From: Acidobacteriota bacterium
GTDB lineage: Bacteria; Acidobacteriota; Blastocatellia; Pyrinomonadales; Pyrinomonadaceae
DNA length: 64,000 nt
Direction: 5' to 3'
NCBI GenBank assembly: GCA_020199835.1
Contig: JAIVJV010000009.1
Span: 124,001 to 188,000 of the forward strand
In this document: positions 55,509-64,000 of the stretch, one piece after another
Numbering within the stretch: position 1 is the first letter of the stretch
Layout of the letters: each line of letters opens with the position of its first letter
Made by a program: the position numbers and the translations under genes
The notes under the pieces: model-generated
What the model was told of the DNA's origin: nothing
The model's input: the letters and a program-made list of their open reading frames with translations, nothing else
Databases searched by the model: none

Positions 55509-57188
55509 TCATCCGCCCTCCACCAGACGTCTGACCGTCTCCAAAGTGTCAATTTCCCGAGCCGTTTTGTCCGGCCTTAACCGCAAAATCCTCGGAAAAC
55601 GCAGCGCATAGCCGCTGTTGTGCCGTTTTGATGGCTGAACCCTGTCAAACGTTACCTCGATGACGATCTTCGGTTCAACGACGCGAACCCGGCCGTGGGC
55701 AAATTCCTGGAGCGTATGCGCCTTGAACCACTCAGTCAGCTCCAGCAACTCCTGGTCGGTCAGGCCCGAATACGCCTTCCCGATATTCAAAAGCTCCTCC
55801 TCCTCATTTGAACGTCGTACTGCGAACGTGTAATCCGAAAGCAGGTGCCGCCGCCTTCCGTGCCCAACCTCCACCGCCGTCACCGCCACGTCCAGCGTCG
55901 CAATCGCCCGCTTCAACTTCAACCACTCGCGCCCGCGTCGTCCCGGCTTGTACAACGAACTAGGACTCTTAATCATCAAGCCTTCGTTGCCTCGCGCACG
56001 CGCCCGATCAAACTCTTCATCCAACAGGCTTGCTTCCGTAAAGATCTTGCCCTGCGAAAGACGCAATGGACCACTTCCCGGCGCCAGCTCTTCTAAAATC
56101 CGTCGACGCTCCGCAAGCGGCTCGTCGATGAGAATCTTGCCGTCAGCGTACAAAAGGTCGTACGCGACCAGGATCACCGGTACAGCTTGCAACAGTTGTG
56201 TCCCAACAGTCTTACGGCCCAGTCGCTTTTGCAACTCGCTAAACGGAAGAAACGCTTCGTCGCTTGCCGGGACGATCTCGCCGTCAATGATTACATCTGT
56301 CGGCAACGACCGCAACGGGTCCACCAATTCCGGAAACCGGTGCGTGATCTCGTCCATCGTTCGCGAGTAAATCGCAACGCGTCCATTCGCGACGTGCGCC
56401 TGCGCGCGAATGCCGTCAAACTTATCTTCAACCAAAAACTCTTCCGGCATCGTTCGCGCAATGTCGGTCAGATCCGCAGCCGGTGTCGCCAGCATGAACT
56501 TGATCGGATGAAACAGGCGCATGCTCACGTCGCGTAGATCTGCACGCCTGGCCCGCGTCGCGGTTTCACCAATATCGCCTAAGAGCATGTTTGCGTAAGC
56601 AACGTCGGCCAGCGACTGTCCAAACACGCGCGCAATCGCATCTTCAACCAGCCCTTCTCGCAAACCGATACGCAGATCGCTCGCCAGTAACTTGACGAGA
56701 TACTTAGCCTCGAGCGGCGTTGCGCGATGCAGTACAGCAGCCAGCAATGCAGTCTTGTTTCTAATGCCACGGGTCTCACTGAGCCTGCTGATCAGTGATT
56801 CGGCTTCAGCCAACGTTATGGTCGGTTCACGCGTCTTGTGTGCTTCTTTTACAATCTCCTCGGCCAGATCACCGGGATCGCCAAGCCGCACCCAGCGCGG
56901 ATAAAGATCCTCCGGACTGAACCCAGTGGCTTCACTCAACGCCGCACTGATAATGCTGCCACCTACGTTGGTGGTCCGTGCGTCGTTCTGTGCAAATTGT
57001 TGGCCCGCAAAATAGCGCGCGGCGCGCGTGAGATCCGGATCAGAAAGCGTTTTGAGATAGTCTCCGAGTATCGCCGCCTTCTGCAGCTTTTTCGTCGTCG
57101 CCGCGACAGCTTCAGCGCATTCCCCAAACGCTTGCAGCGTTGCCGCCGCGTCTAGCGACTTTCCCTTTGCACTTTTTTCTTCATCCAT
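55509..57188 (-). CDS. ATP-dependent DNA ligase (archaeal/eukaryotic LigI type)
   Basis: A 559-residue DNA ligase. The adenylated lysine is K256 in EDKFDGIRAQ (KxDG). The N-terminal 230 residues form the helical DNA-binding domain of the ligase I type, which NAD-dependent bacterial ligases lack. The C-terminal OB-fold has EWLKLKRA and VEPKIVIEVTFD with R-x-P-x-x-x-R-x-R-x-x-x (ALRFPRILRLR). It seals nicks with ATP. Bacterial enzymes of this kind occur in some Acidobacteriota in addition to LigA. The start (57188) is uncertain, since a TTG at 57200 is also in frame. Confidence 0.92.
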   Translation of the reverse strand: MDEEKSAKGKSLDAAATLQAFGECAEAVAATTKKLQKAAILGDYLKTLSDPDLTRAARYFAGQQFAQNDARTTNVGGSIISAALSEATGFSPEDLYPRWVRLGDPGDLAEEIVKEAHKTREPTITLAEAESLISRLSETRGIRNKTALLAAVLHRATPLEAKYLVKLLASDLRIGLREGLVEDAIARVFGQSLADVAYANMLLGDIGETATRARRADLRDVSMRLFHPIKFMLATPAADLTDIARTMPEEFLVEDKFDGIRAQAHVANGRVAIYSRTMDEITHRFPELVDPLRSLPTDVIIDGEIVPASDEAFLPFSELQKRLGRKTVGTQLLQAVPVILVAYDLLYADGKILIDEPLAERRRILEELAPGSGPLRLSQGKIFTEASLLDEEFDRARARGNEGLMIKSPSSLYKPGRRGREWLKLKRAIATLDVAVTAVEVGHGRRRHLLSDYTFAVRRSNEEEELLNIGKAYSGLTDQELLELTEWFKAHTLQEFAHGRVRVVEPKIVIEVTFDRVQPSKRHNSGYALRFPRILRLRPDKTAREIDTLETVRRLVEGG

Positions 57189-57340
57189 TATCTTTGGCAA
57201 ATCCCGCGAAGGAGACCATCTCCTTGAGGACCACTTGCAGCTTTCAGCATTTTAAGTGATCCTAGCGCCATCTATTAGCGAGCAAGCCACACCCCGCAGG
57301 CTTACTTACAACCAAATCTGTTAGGAAGGTGAAACGAGCT

Positions 57341-57790
57341 GTGTTTGCCCTCATTCTGGAAAGCCTCAGTAGCACTGAATTAGTATTTATTCTGGTCATC
57401 GCTCTGATATTTTTCGGACCGCGCAAGTTGCCACAACTAGCGCGCTCGATGGGCAAAGGGCTCGCTGAGTTTCGCAAAGCTTCTGATGATTTCAAGCGCA
57501 CCTGGGAACGGGAAGTCGCGATGGAAACTGCGAAGCTGGACTTTGAAGACACCTCAATGCTTCCGAACGAGCGGCCTCAAGCCTATTTGGAAGAGAACGT
57601 AACGCCGATAGATGAAATGATCGAAGCAGAACCGCTCGTTGCAGCAGCGGATCCCGAACTGGTCGTCGCCCGCGGCAACGCGCCCGAACCCGCAGCTCAA
57701 CCGGAACCACTCTCTCATGCAGCCGAGCCACTAAGCCCCGCGGTCGAGTCTGGACCGCCCGAGCCACTTCGAAAACAAAACTGGATCTAA
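57341..57790 (+). CDS. tatA: Sec-independent translocase subunit TatA/TatB
   Basis: A 149-residue protein. The single N-terminal membrane helix (TELVFILVIALIFFG) is followed by the conserved hinge FGPRKLPQLARSMGKGLAEF and an amphipathic helix; the last 80 residues are acidic, Pro-rich and probably disordered. The length and the acidic tail lean toward TatB. GTG at 57341 is preferred because AGGAAGGTG lies at the right distance; a GTG at 57329 is also in frame. It is directly upstream of tatC. MsrP is one likely substrate. Confidence 0.9.
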   Translation: MFALILESLSSTELVFILVIALIFFGPRKLPQLARSMGKGLAEFRKASDDFKRTWEREVAMETAKLDFEDTSMLPNERPQAYLEENVTPIDEMIEAEPLVAAADPELVVARGNAPEPAAQPEPLSHAAEPLSPAVESGPPEPLRKQNWI

Positions 57791-57801
57791 GTTCATTCGC
57801 G

Positions 57802-58869
57802 ATGTCAGCATTCATAAAAGCACTAGCCGGCAATAAAGAAAGAGAAGAAGAACTCGGTGGCCAGATGTCCTTCCTGGAACACCTGGACGAGCTGCGGCGC
57901 CGCCTGGTTCGATCATTCATTTTCATCATCATTGCCGCCGCCGGCTCATTTTACTTCTCCGGCCAGATCTATGCCTTTCTCGCTGCCCCGGTCCAAAGAG
58001 CACTCGCCGAAGCACAGCGCCAGCAGGTTCCGATTGCGGGCGTCACCGGCACCGAAGCAATCGGTACGTTGACATCTCTGAAAGAGAACGATGTCGGTCG
58101 CTACGTCTTTGACCAGGAAACAAAACTGGGCTCGAGCCTCGTACCGGCGGGCGCCTCGGTAATGGCCCGTGCACTCAAGGATGGTCAAGGCAAACTACAT
58201 CTCTTCACTGACGAAGCACTCTATTCGGGCAATGCGGTTATTCCGAAAGGCGTTCGTTTGCCTGCCGAGCTCCATGTGGCGATCGAGGCGTTTTCGGGTG
58301 TCAACGACAAGCTCATCGTCACCACCGCGATGGAGCCGTTTTCCCTGTACTTGAAAGTCTCCCTCTATGCCGCGATCTGCATTTCTCTACCGTTTCTGCT
58401 GTTTCAGATCTGGGGCTTCGTCGCGCCCGGCCTTTACCCACACGAACGCGCTTACGTCACACCGTTCATACTTTTGTCCACGATCTCGTTCGTTCTGGGT
58501 GCCGCTTTCGCCTACTACATCATCTTTCCGCCGGCAGCAAAATATCTACTCGGTTTAGGAAGCGACTTTCGCCTGCTGCTGAAGGCGGACGAGTATTTCG
58601 ACTTCATCATCATCGTCATGCTCGGGATGGGCGTCGTTTTTCAAATGCCCGCGGTGACCTATGTCCTCGCGCGCATCGGACTGGTCACAGCCGGTTTTCT
58701 CGTGCGGAGCTGGAAAGTCGCAATGATCGTCATCTTTATCGCCGCGGCGGTTCTTTCGCCAACTGCCGACGTTCCAAACATGATGTTGTTCGCTGCGCCG
58801 ATGATCGTGCTCTACATGGTCTCCATCTTCGTCGCGTGGATCTTCAACAAACCCCGGACAACAACCTGA
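57802..58869 (+). CDS. tatC: Sec-independent translocase TatC with a large periplasmic insertion
   Basis: A 355-residue TatC, about 100 residues longer than usual. The cytoplasmic N-terminus SFLEHLDELRRRLVRS and the region FQIWGFVAPGLYPHERAYV (E. coli F94/E103 area) are intact, with six membrane segments in total. Between helices 1 and 2 the normal ~20-residue periplasmic loop is replaced by about 110 residues (about 65-175) with a beta-rich, charged sequence (e.g. GVTGTEAIGTLTSLKENDVG). The receptor site for twin-arginine signals is on the cytoplasmic side and is unaffected. It lies 11 bp after tatA. Confidence 0.93.
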   Translation: MSAFIKALAGNKEREEELGGQMSFLEHLDELRRRLVRSFIFIIIAAAGSFYFSGQIYAFLAAPVQRALAEAQRQQVPIAGVTGTEAIGTLTSLKENDVGRYVFDQETKLGSSLVPAGASVMARALKDGQGKLHLFTDEALYSGNAVIPKGVRLPAELHVAIEAFSGVNDKLIVTTAMEPFSLYLKVSLYAAICISLPFLLFQIWGFVAPGLYPHERAYVTPFILLSTISFVLGAAFAYYIIFPPAAKYLLGLGSDFRLLLKADEYFDFIIIVMLGMGVVFQMPAVTYVLARIGLVTAGFLVRSWKVAMIVIFIAAAVLSPTADVPNMMLFAAPMIVLYMVSIFVAWIFNKPRTTT

Positions 58870-58947
58870 GAAACATCGGGTACAAAATCGAACATTTACA
58901 CGGATTTTCCTGCGTTTCAGGCAACTTACGTTGACCGTGACCGCATC

Positions 58948-58977
58948 TTGACTCTGTTCTCAGCGCGAGCTTAGAAT
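58948..58977 (+). promoter_or_regulatory. Sigma-70-type promoter upstream of the GWxTD protein gene
   Basis: TTGACT (58948-58953) and TAGAAT (58972-58977), 18 bp apart, lie about 75 bp before the start of the GWxTD gene at 59052, which itself has CAGGAG as ribosome binding site. The rest of the 182-bp gap after tatC shows no gene. Confidence 0.5.
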
Positions 58978-59051
58978 CCCTGGTCTTCAACCGGTACCCG
59001 AAACAGTCCGTGTAGCTCGAAATTCGTCATACGTCACACAGGAGTTTTGTA

Positions 59052-60665
59052 ATGTCTTACCAGAAAGTTGCTCTGCGTCTGGCTCTGATTGCCGCTTCAG
59101 CGCTTTGTGCCAGCCCCGCAGTTTTGACCCAGGAGCAGCAGGACCCCACTAATAAACCCCGCAACGTAAAACCGGAACTGAAAAAGGCTTACAAAGACTG
59201 GCTCGATAAAGACGTTAGCTACATCATCACCGACGAAGAGCGGAAAGCCTTTAAGAAGCTGGCCACCGATGACGAGCGCGAACGCTTCATCGAAGAGTTC
59301 TGGCGCCGCCGCGATCCGGATCCGGACACCGACGAGAACGAGTTTAAGGAAGAGTATTACGAGCGTATCGCCTACGCCAACGAACACTTCAGCTCCGGAA
59401 TTCCGGGCTGGAAGACTGACCGCGGCCGCATCTGGATCATGTACGGCAAGCCCGATGAGCGCGAGACACACCCGATGGGTGGCAGTTACCAGCGTCCATC
59501 CTGGGAAGGCGGTGGCTCGACGACCACGTACCCGTTTGAGATCTGGTTTTATCGCTATATCGCCGGCGTCGGCTCCGGTATCGAAATCGAGTTCGTAGAC
59601 CCGACCGGCAGCGGCGAATATCGCATGGCCCGCAATCCGAACGAGAAAGACGCGCTGCTACACGTTCCGGGCGCGGGACTCACGTTATCAGAGCAGCTCG
59701 GCTTGTCCAGCAAGGCTGATCGTATTTCCGGTATTGGCGGCGTCGGTAGCACGAGCTACATGCGTGAGCAGGACAGCCCCTTCTCGCGTTTGCAACTGCT
59801 CGCGGATCTCAACCGTCCCCCACAAGTTAAGTTCAACGATCTCGCGACCGCAGTGAATACCGGCGTTATCGAAGAGAACCCGCTCAACTTCGATTTGCGA
59901 ATCGACTTCTTCCGCCAGTCAGACGAGCGCGTGATCACGGCGTTCACGATTCAGGCGGAGAACAAAGATCTGGTTTTCACGGATAGCGGCGGTTTGCAAC
60001 AGGCGCGGATGAACATCTTCGCGCGTATCACTTCAGTCGCCGGCCGGCGCGTCGGCATCTTCGAAGATCCGGTGATCACCACCGCAACTGCCCAGGAACT
60101 CACTGAAGCGCGCGATCGAAAGTCTGCTTATCAAAAAGCAGTGCCACTCGCGCCCGGCACGTACAAAGTTGACGTGATTGTTCGCGACGTTGCGTCCGGC
60201 GCGACCGGTCTGAAACAACTCGGTTTCACCGTTCCGCGTTACGACCAGGAGAAACTCTCGACTTCGACGATGATTCTCGCCGCCAAGCTCGAAAGCGCGG
60301 GAGATCAACCGGCGGTGGGCCAGTTCTATATCGGCCAGAATAAAGTGATTCCCAACGTCTCCGGCACTTTTCGTCGCGGTCAACCGGTCGGTGTGTATCT
60401 GCAAATCTACAACGCGGGAATCGATCAAACGACTCTGCGTCCTTCTGTCGACGTCGAATACGCGCTGCTCAAGGATGGCAAGGAACTCGGCAAGCAAGCA
60501 GAAGACTGGAAGGGTCTCAGTGACTCTGGCCAACGCCTGACTCTCGCCCGCTTGATGGGCACGACCGGGCTCGCGCCTGGCAACTACGAAGTCGCTATTC
60601 GGATTCGCGACCGCGTCACGGGACAGGCCCTGTCACCCACGCAGAAGTTCACCGTCACTCAGTAA
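59052..60665 (+). CDS. Exported GWxTD-domain protein
   Basis: A 537-residue protein with a signal peptide (about 1-25, ending PAVLTQ). The GWxTD hallmark is [18 protein letters not shown] at about 120-137, preceded by a helical [18 protein letters not shown] segment and followed by beta-rich domains to the end ([30 protein letters not shown]). GWxTD proteins are restricted mainly to Acidobacteriota and related phyla and have no established function. It stands alone between tatC and rlmN with its own promoter. Confidence 0.88.
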   Translation: MSYQKVALRLALIAASALCASPAVLTQEQQDPTNKPRNVKPELKKAYKDWLDKDVSYIITDEERKAFKKLATDDERERFIEEFWRRRDPDPDTDENEFKEEYYERIAYANEHFSSGIPGWKTDRGRIWIMYGKPDERETHPMGGSYQRPSWEGGGSTTTYPFEIWFYRYIAGVGSGIEIEFVDPTGSGEYRMARNPNEKDALLHVPGAGLTLSEQLGLSSKADRISGIGGVGSTSYMREQDSPFSRLQLLADLNRPPQVKFNDLATAVNTGVIEENPLNFDLRIDFFRQSDERVITAFTIQAENKDLVFTDSGGLQQARMNIFARITSVAGRRVGIFEDPVITTATAQELTEARDRKSAYQKAVPLAPGTYKVDVIVRDVASGATGLKQLGFTVPRYDQEKLSTSTMILAAKLESAGDQPAVGQFYIGQNKVIPNVSGTFRRGQPVGVYLQIYNAGIDQTTLRPSVDVEYALLKDGKELGKQAEDWKGLSDSGQRLTLARLMGTTGLAPGNYEVAIRIRDRVTGQALSPTQKFTVTQ

Positions 60666-60737
60666 AAGAGCTTTCAATTTTGTCGACCTCCTCCTCTCAG
60701 AAGGTCGACCTGCGTGCATCTAAGCTCGGGTGCTAAG

Positions 60738-61871
60738 ATGAGTGCGCAAATGAAGGAAATCGTGGAACTAACGGGGCTCTCCCAGCCGGAGCTCATTTCA
60801 TTCGTCGAAACTCTCGGGGAGCCGGCGTATCGTGGACGGCAGATTTTTGCCGCGCTACAGCATCGACGCCTGCGCAGTTTCGACGAGATAACCGATCTGT
60901 CAAAAGATCTGCGCGCACGCCTGAATGACGTCGCGCGCCCTTCATCGATAAAGATTGAATCACGCTACATCTCTTCCGACGGCACACGCCGTTATCTGAT
61001 GAAGACGCACGACAGTCTTCCGGTTGAAACTGTTTTCATTCCCGAAGAACATCGCGACACGATCTGTTTCTCTTCGCAATCCGGCTGTCCGCTGCAATGC
61101 ACATTTTGTTTGACGGCCCAACTCGGTTTGTTGCGATCACTAACCGCCGGCGAGATCGTCGAGCAGGTGTTGATTGCTTTAAACGATGCTTACGGCGTCG
61201 GGGTGAAGCCGCCGCGCGGAACGAACCTCGTCGGCATGGGCGCCGGTGAACCGTTTCTCAATTTTGACAACCTGTTAAAAGCGCTGCGCGTCATGGCCGA
61301 TCGCGACGGCCTCTACATCGTTCCGAATCGCGTAACGATCTCCACCGCGGGAATCGTGCCGAAGATTCTCGAGCTCGCGGAGGTCGCGGATCGTCCGCAT
61401 CTCGCGATCTCGCTGGCTGCGCCGACCGACGAACTGCGCAACCAACTGATGCCGATCAACAAACGCTGGCCGCTGGAAGAATTACTCAAGGCTTGCAAGG
61501 TTTTCGAAAAATCACTCAAGCCGGGCGAGCGATTCACTTTTGAGTACGTGATGCTGGCGGGGATAAACGATTCGGAAGAACAGGCGCGGCAACTCGCGAA
61601 TCTGCTGAACCGTCACGGTCTGAAAGTAAAAGTGAACCTGATTCCGCACAACCCGGCCGAACCGCTTCCATACCGGCCGTCAGCGGATGAAACAGTGGAC
61701 CGATTCAAACAGACTCTGGAAGCAAAAGGCGTCCACACGTACGTCCGCCGTCCGCGCGGTCGCGACATTTTTGCCGCCTGCGGGCAACTTGCTGCGCGCC
61801 AGGAAAAACTTAATATCGCAACGCTTAATGCGTGCAAAGACACCACTACTCCGGGAGTTACCACTCGATGA
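60738..61871 (+). CDS. rlmN: Dual-specificity RNA methyltransferase RlmN
   Basis: A 377-residue radical SAM methyltransferase that methylates C2 of A2503 in 23S rRNA and A37 of some tRNAs. The iron-sulfur cysteines are in GCPLQCTFCLTAQLG (C-x3-C-x2-C), the N-terminal domain has EPAYRGRQIFAAL, and the methyl-carrying C-terminal cysteine is in FAACGQL. SAM contacts lie in GMGAGEPFLNF. ATG at 60738 is chosen (an alternative is 60750). The gene ends in an ATGA overlap with the next gene. Confidence 0.95.
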   Translation: MSAQMKEIVELTGLSQPELISFVETLGEPAYRGRQIFAALQHRRLRSFDEITDLSKDLRARLNDVARPSSIKIESRYISSDGTRRYLMKTHDSLPVETVFIPEEHRDTICFSSQSGCPLQCTFCLTAQLGLLRSLTAGEIVEQVLIALNDAYGVGVKPPRGTNLVGMGAGEPFLNFDNLLKALRVMADRDGLYIVPNRVTISTAGIVPKILELAEVADRPHLAISLAAPTDELRNQLMPINKRWPLEELLKACKVFEKSLKPGERFTFEYVMLAGINDSEEQARQLANLLNRHGLKVKVNLIPHNPAEPLPYRPSADETVDRFKQTLEAKGVHTYVRRPRGRDIFAACGQLAARQEKLNIATLNACKDTTTPGVTTR

Positions 61872-62368
61872 CCATTCATTTGAAGTTTCTGGGCGCGTTC
61901 GCCATATGCGTTGCGTTGTTGCTTCCCGCGCCTCTTCGCTCGAATCCGCTGCCGCAGTCGGCCGCCGACGTAAACGTCAGTGGCTCAATCGCGCCCGATA
62001 AGATCAAAAAAGGCCGCGTGGTCAAAGGCAGCGTGGTCATCGACATCCCAAAGGGTCTGCATGTGCAGTCGAGTAAGCCACTCGACAAATACCTGATCGC
62101 TACGAAACTCGATGTCGAAACGCCGTCGGGTATGAGAGTTGGTCCAATCAGCTATCCGCGCGCGGTGATGCGCAATCTGAAGTTCTCGAAAGGCGCCGTT
62201 GCAGTTTACGAAGGTCGCGCAATCGTCCGTTTCAACGTTACCGTGCCCGCAAACTACGGCGGCTCTTCCGGTGAGATCAAAGGCAAGCTGCGTTTTCAGG
62301 CGTGCAACGACGATGCGTGCTTTCCACCGGTGACGCGTGAAGTAAAGATGTGGCTCAACGTGGAGTGA
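61868..62368 (+). CDS. Exported DsbD N-terminal-domain-like protein
   Basis: A 166-residue protein with a signal peptide (about 1-26). The mature part is a beta-sandwich of the DsbD-alpha type (thiol:disulfide interchange), recognisable from the segment GKLRFQACNDDACFPPVTREV, where the two cysteines (C-x5-C) would exchange electrons. It lacks the membrane and thioredoxin domains of DsbD, so it is either a stand-alone electron carrier or binding protein. It starts inside the end of rlmN and overlaps the convergent pgeF gene by 14 bp. Confidence 0.8.
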   Translation: MTIHLKFLGAFAICVALLLPAPLRSNPLPQSAADVNVSGSIAPDKIKKGRVVKGSVVIDIPKGLHVQSSKPLDKYLIATKLDVETPSGMRVGPISYPRAVMRNLKFSKGAVAVYEGRAIVRFNVTVPANYGGSSGEIKGKLRFQACNDDACFPPVTREVKMWLNVE

Positions 62369-63224
62369 CCTGCTCGCGACCAACCACCGCCATCAATCGA
62401 CCAACCTTGCCGTGCAGCTTCTTCTCCTGACGATAGGAGAAGAAAAGATCCGTGCGGCACATCGTACACAGCGGCGCAACGTGAATCCGTTCGGGCTTTA
62501 CTCCCGTTGATTCAAGTTGTTCCCGGTTCGCCTGGATGAGATCAACGAGCGCATGACCTGGACGCGTCGGCGTAAACAATTTTGCGCCGTTTGGAAAGCG
62601 GCTACTAAACGCGTCGATTACTTCGCTGCCGACTTCATAACAACATGAACCAGCCGATGCGCCAATCGCGACGCGCAAACCTTCCGGCCGCGCGCCGTAT
62701 TCCTGCGACAAACGTTTCACACCCTCGATCACCGCGGTGGCGAGTGTGCCGCGCCAGCCGGCGTGCACGGCTGCAAACGAGCGCGTACGTGGATCGCCGA
62801 TCAGAATCGGCACGCAATCAGCGGTTTTCACGCCTGCGAGTACGTTGTCGGCGTTGCTGACGATGATGTCGCAGTAAATCGTCTCGCCGAGTTGATCTTC
62901 CGCGGGCTTTGCGTCTTCAACCGACGACACGACGCGAGCATCAGCGCCGTGGACCTGCCAGCAACCCGCGAGGGACCACTGGCCCGGAAAAAGCTTGAGA
63001 AAGCGACGACGATTCTCCAGAATGTTCTCCGCGTCGTCGTCGTGAAAGCCGGCGAGACTCAGCGAATCGCTCGGCATGCTGCTGACGCCGCCCATGCGAG
63101 TTGAGAAGCCGTTAACAAAACCGTCCTGTTCGAGAGGCAGACAAACAAGCGCGCGCAAGCCGTTGAGTTCGCGCCAATAATATCCAGCTTCGGTTAACTG
63201 TTGGTCGCTCGTGATCGTTTCCAT
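62355..63224 (-). CDS. pgeF: YfiH/PgeF-family (laccase-domain) purine nucleoside-related enzyme
   Basis: A 289-residue protein of the YfiH family. The conserved metal-site residues are in DCVPILIGD, AVHAGWRGTLATAV and SAGSCCYEVGSEV. The family includes the enzyme that corrects peptidoglycan-precursor errors, and purine-nucleoside phosphorylases such as human LACC1. The ATG at 63224 gives a start that overlaps the divergent acpS start by 14 bp. No better internal start codon exists in the first 20 residues. It converges with the DsbD-like gene. Confidence 0.88.
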   Translation of the reverse strand: METITSDQQLTEAGYYWRELNGLRALVCLPLEQDGFVNGFSTRMGGVSSMPSDSLSLAGFHDDDAENILENRRRFLKLFPGQWSLAGCWQVHGADARVVSSVEDAKPAEDQLGETIYCDIIVSNADNVLAGVKTADCVPILIGDPRTRSFAAVHAGWRGTLATAVIEGVKRLSQEYGARPEGLRVAIGASAGSCCYEVGSEVIDAFSSRFPNGAKLFTPTRPGHALVDLIQANREQLESTGVKPERIHVAPLCTMCRTDLFFSYRQEKKLHGKVGRLMAVVGREQVTPR

Positions 63225-63588
63225 CGGTATAGACATTATCGAAGTTGCGCGGATTCGCGAAGTGCTGCTGCGAACGCCGCGCTTCACTGAACGCGTCTTC
63301 ACACGCGCCGAACGCGAATACTGCGACAGTCGCGGGGTCGTGGCGGCGCAGCATTATGCCGCGCGCTTCGCGGCAAAAGAAGCGGCGTTGAAAGCACTGC
63401 AAACGGGTTGGCGTGGCGGAATCAGTTGGCAGGACGTGGAAGTTTCAGCGCGCGACAGCGGCGCGCCTTACCTAATCTTCACGGGCGAAGTACTCGCCAC
63501 GTTCAAAAAATTCGGCGCGACCGCAACACATCTCTCGCTCTCACACACGAGCGAACACGCTATCGCGCAAGTAATTTTGGAGCGCTAG
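63211..63588 (+). CDS. acpS: Holo-[acyl-carrier-protein] synthase
   Basis: A 125-residue phosphopantetheinyl transferase. The N-terminal strand SIGIDIIEVARI with the catalytic aspartate and FAAKEAALKAL with the second metal ligand are clear, and TGEVL and SLSHTSEHAIAQV follow. It attaches the 4'-phosphopantetheine arm to acyl carrier protein. The start is GTG at 63211, as no ATG is nearby. The 5' end overlaps that of the divergent pgeF gene by 14 bp. Confidence 0.95.
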   Translation: MIVSIGIDIIEVARIREVLLRTPRFTERVFTRAEREYCDSRGVVAAQHYAARFAAKEAALKALQTGWRGGISWQDVEVSARDSGAPYLIFTGEVLATFKKFGATATHLSLSHTSEHAIAQVILER

Positions 63589-63612
63589 GTTCGGTGTACA
63601 TCCGTGTAAGGA

Positions 63613-64000
63613 TTACTCAGCGAACGGACTGCTCCACGCCGGCAGATTCCCGTGCAGATAACACTCCATGTGCGGCTGCTCGCCTTCAGGAACCGCAATC
63701 AACTCCCGCAACGGACACGTAACAGCCGAAAGCAGCCCCGTCGCGATATCAACCTCGACAAACTTAATCCCTTCCGGACACTCAAAGTGCGCTCCACCCA
63801 GATCAGGCCGCACCGCAACCGCGCCTTTCATAAAATCCACCCACGCCGGCAACGCCGCTTCCGCGCCCGTCAGACCGAGCTGTTGGTTGTCGTCAAAACC
63901 AATCCAAACGACACACACGAGATTCGGCGAATAACCGATAAACCATCCGTCGCGCGACGTTCCTGTTTTCCCTGCGATCGCTGTTCCGGGCAACGCGCCG
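63613..64000 (-). CDS. Class A penicillin-binding protein, C-terminal fragment (continues past the window)
   Basis: A partial reading frame covering the last 129 or so residues, open at the right edge of the window. The transpeptidase KTGT motif is intact in AGKTGTSRDGWFIGYSP, followed by VVWIGFDDNQ and a short C-terminal tail. These match PBP1A-type bifunctional peptidoglycan synthases. The N-terminal glycosyltransferase and most of the transpeptidase domain lie upstream of the window edge. It is transcribed toward the acpS gene (convergent). Confidence 0.9.
   Translation of the reverse strand, partial: GALPGTAIAGKTGTSRDGWFIGYSPNLVCVVWIGFDDNQQLGLTGAEAALPAWVDFMKGAVAVRPDLGGAHFECPEGIKFVEVDIATGLLSAVTCPLRELIAVPEGEQPHMECYLHGNLPAWSSPFAE

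Noticed and set aside
54963-55580. A long (about 205-codon) reading frame overlapping the small exported peptide gene
   Set aside because: It lacks a ribosome binding site, has an unnatural Cys/Arg-rich composition and overlaps the ligase gene end. The 81-residue peptide in another frame has a signal peptide and a ribosome binding site.

Overview
The window looks like chromosomal DNA from a soil-type Acidobacteriota, most likely class Blastocatellia. This is inferred from gene content: a GWxTD-domain secreted protein, an M2 (ACE-like) peptidase lipoprotein, a very large M14 carboxypeptidase, archaeal-style ATP-dependent DNA ligase, full-length Lhr helicase, and short dispersed palindromic repeats. 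Genes are packed tightly: several convergent pairs overlap by 4-17 bp, one divergent pair overlaps at the starts, and ATGA/TGATG couplings are common. No tRNA, rRNA, transposase, phage or CRISPR array was seen, so this is core rather than mobile DNA.

Layout. 0-7 kb: cupin, a PolX/PHP protein with a degenerate polymerase site, an aldehyde dehydrogenase, then a GNAT / HerA-like ATPase / membrane protein operon. 7-15 kb: a quinone-reductase-like enzyme, a complete CUT1-type sugar ABC importer (binding protein, two permeases, ATPase), a 1-Cys peroxiredoxin, and a sugar isomerase / Gfo-Idh-MocA pair. 15-25 kb: a hybrid PAS-PAS-GAF histidine kinase, DNA-3-methyladenine glycosylase, cupins, cytochrome c, a GntR regulator and a PflX-type radical SAM protein. 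24-31 kb: secreted and membrane proteins, a metallo-beta-lactamase-fold hydrolase and the M2 peptidase. 31-40 kb: an Arg/Tyr/Asp-repeat exported protein, Lhr helicase, YceH and the M14 peptidase.

40-46 kb holds the most notable locus: selD followed by an EgtB/SenA-family gene. The selD reading frame is interrupted by an in-frame TGA at the active-site position, preceded by an ideal ribosome binding site and start, and followed by SECIS-like hairpins. It therefore encodes a selenocysteine-containing SelD, and the cell should make selenoproteins. The pairing of selD with an EgtB-family gene resembles the selenoneine (sen) loci, although no senB glycosyltransferase is visible here. Downstream are DUF72, EVE and Bcp genes, a zinc-finger/HTH gene, and a structured RNA candidate resembling 6S RNA with its own promoter.

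46-54 kb: a DASS anion transporter with DUF3052, the MsrPQ periplasmic methionine sulfoxide reductase, PilZ, a UbiB-family kinase and a SurA-like/DsbA-like fusion. 53-55.3 kb: a TPR protein with a C-terminal Fis-type helix-turn-helix is divergent from a gene for an 81-residue exported peptide. This resembles a peptide-responsive regulator pair, and a degenerate 22-bp tandem repeat array lies downstream of the regulator. 55-64 kb: DNA ligase, TatA/TatC (TatC with a large extracytoplasmic insertion), GWxTD protein, rlmN, a DsbD N-domain protein, pgeF, acpS, and the 3' end of a class A penicillin-binding protein cut by the window edge.
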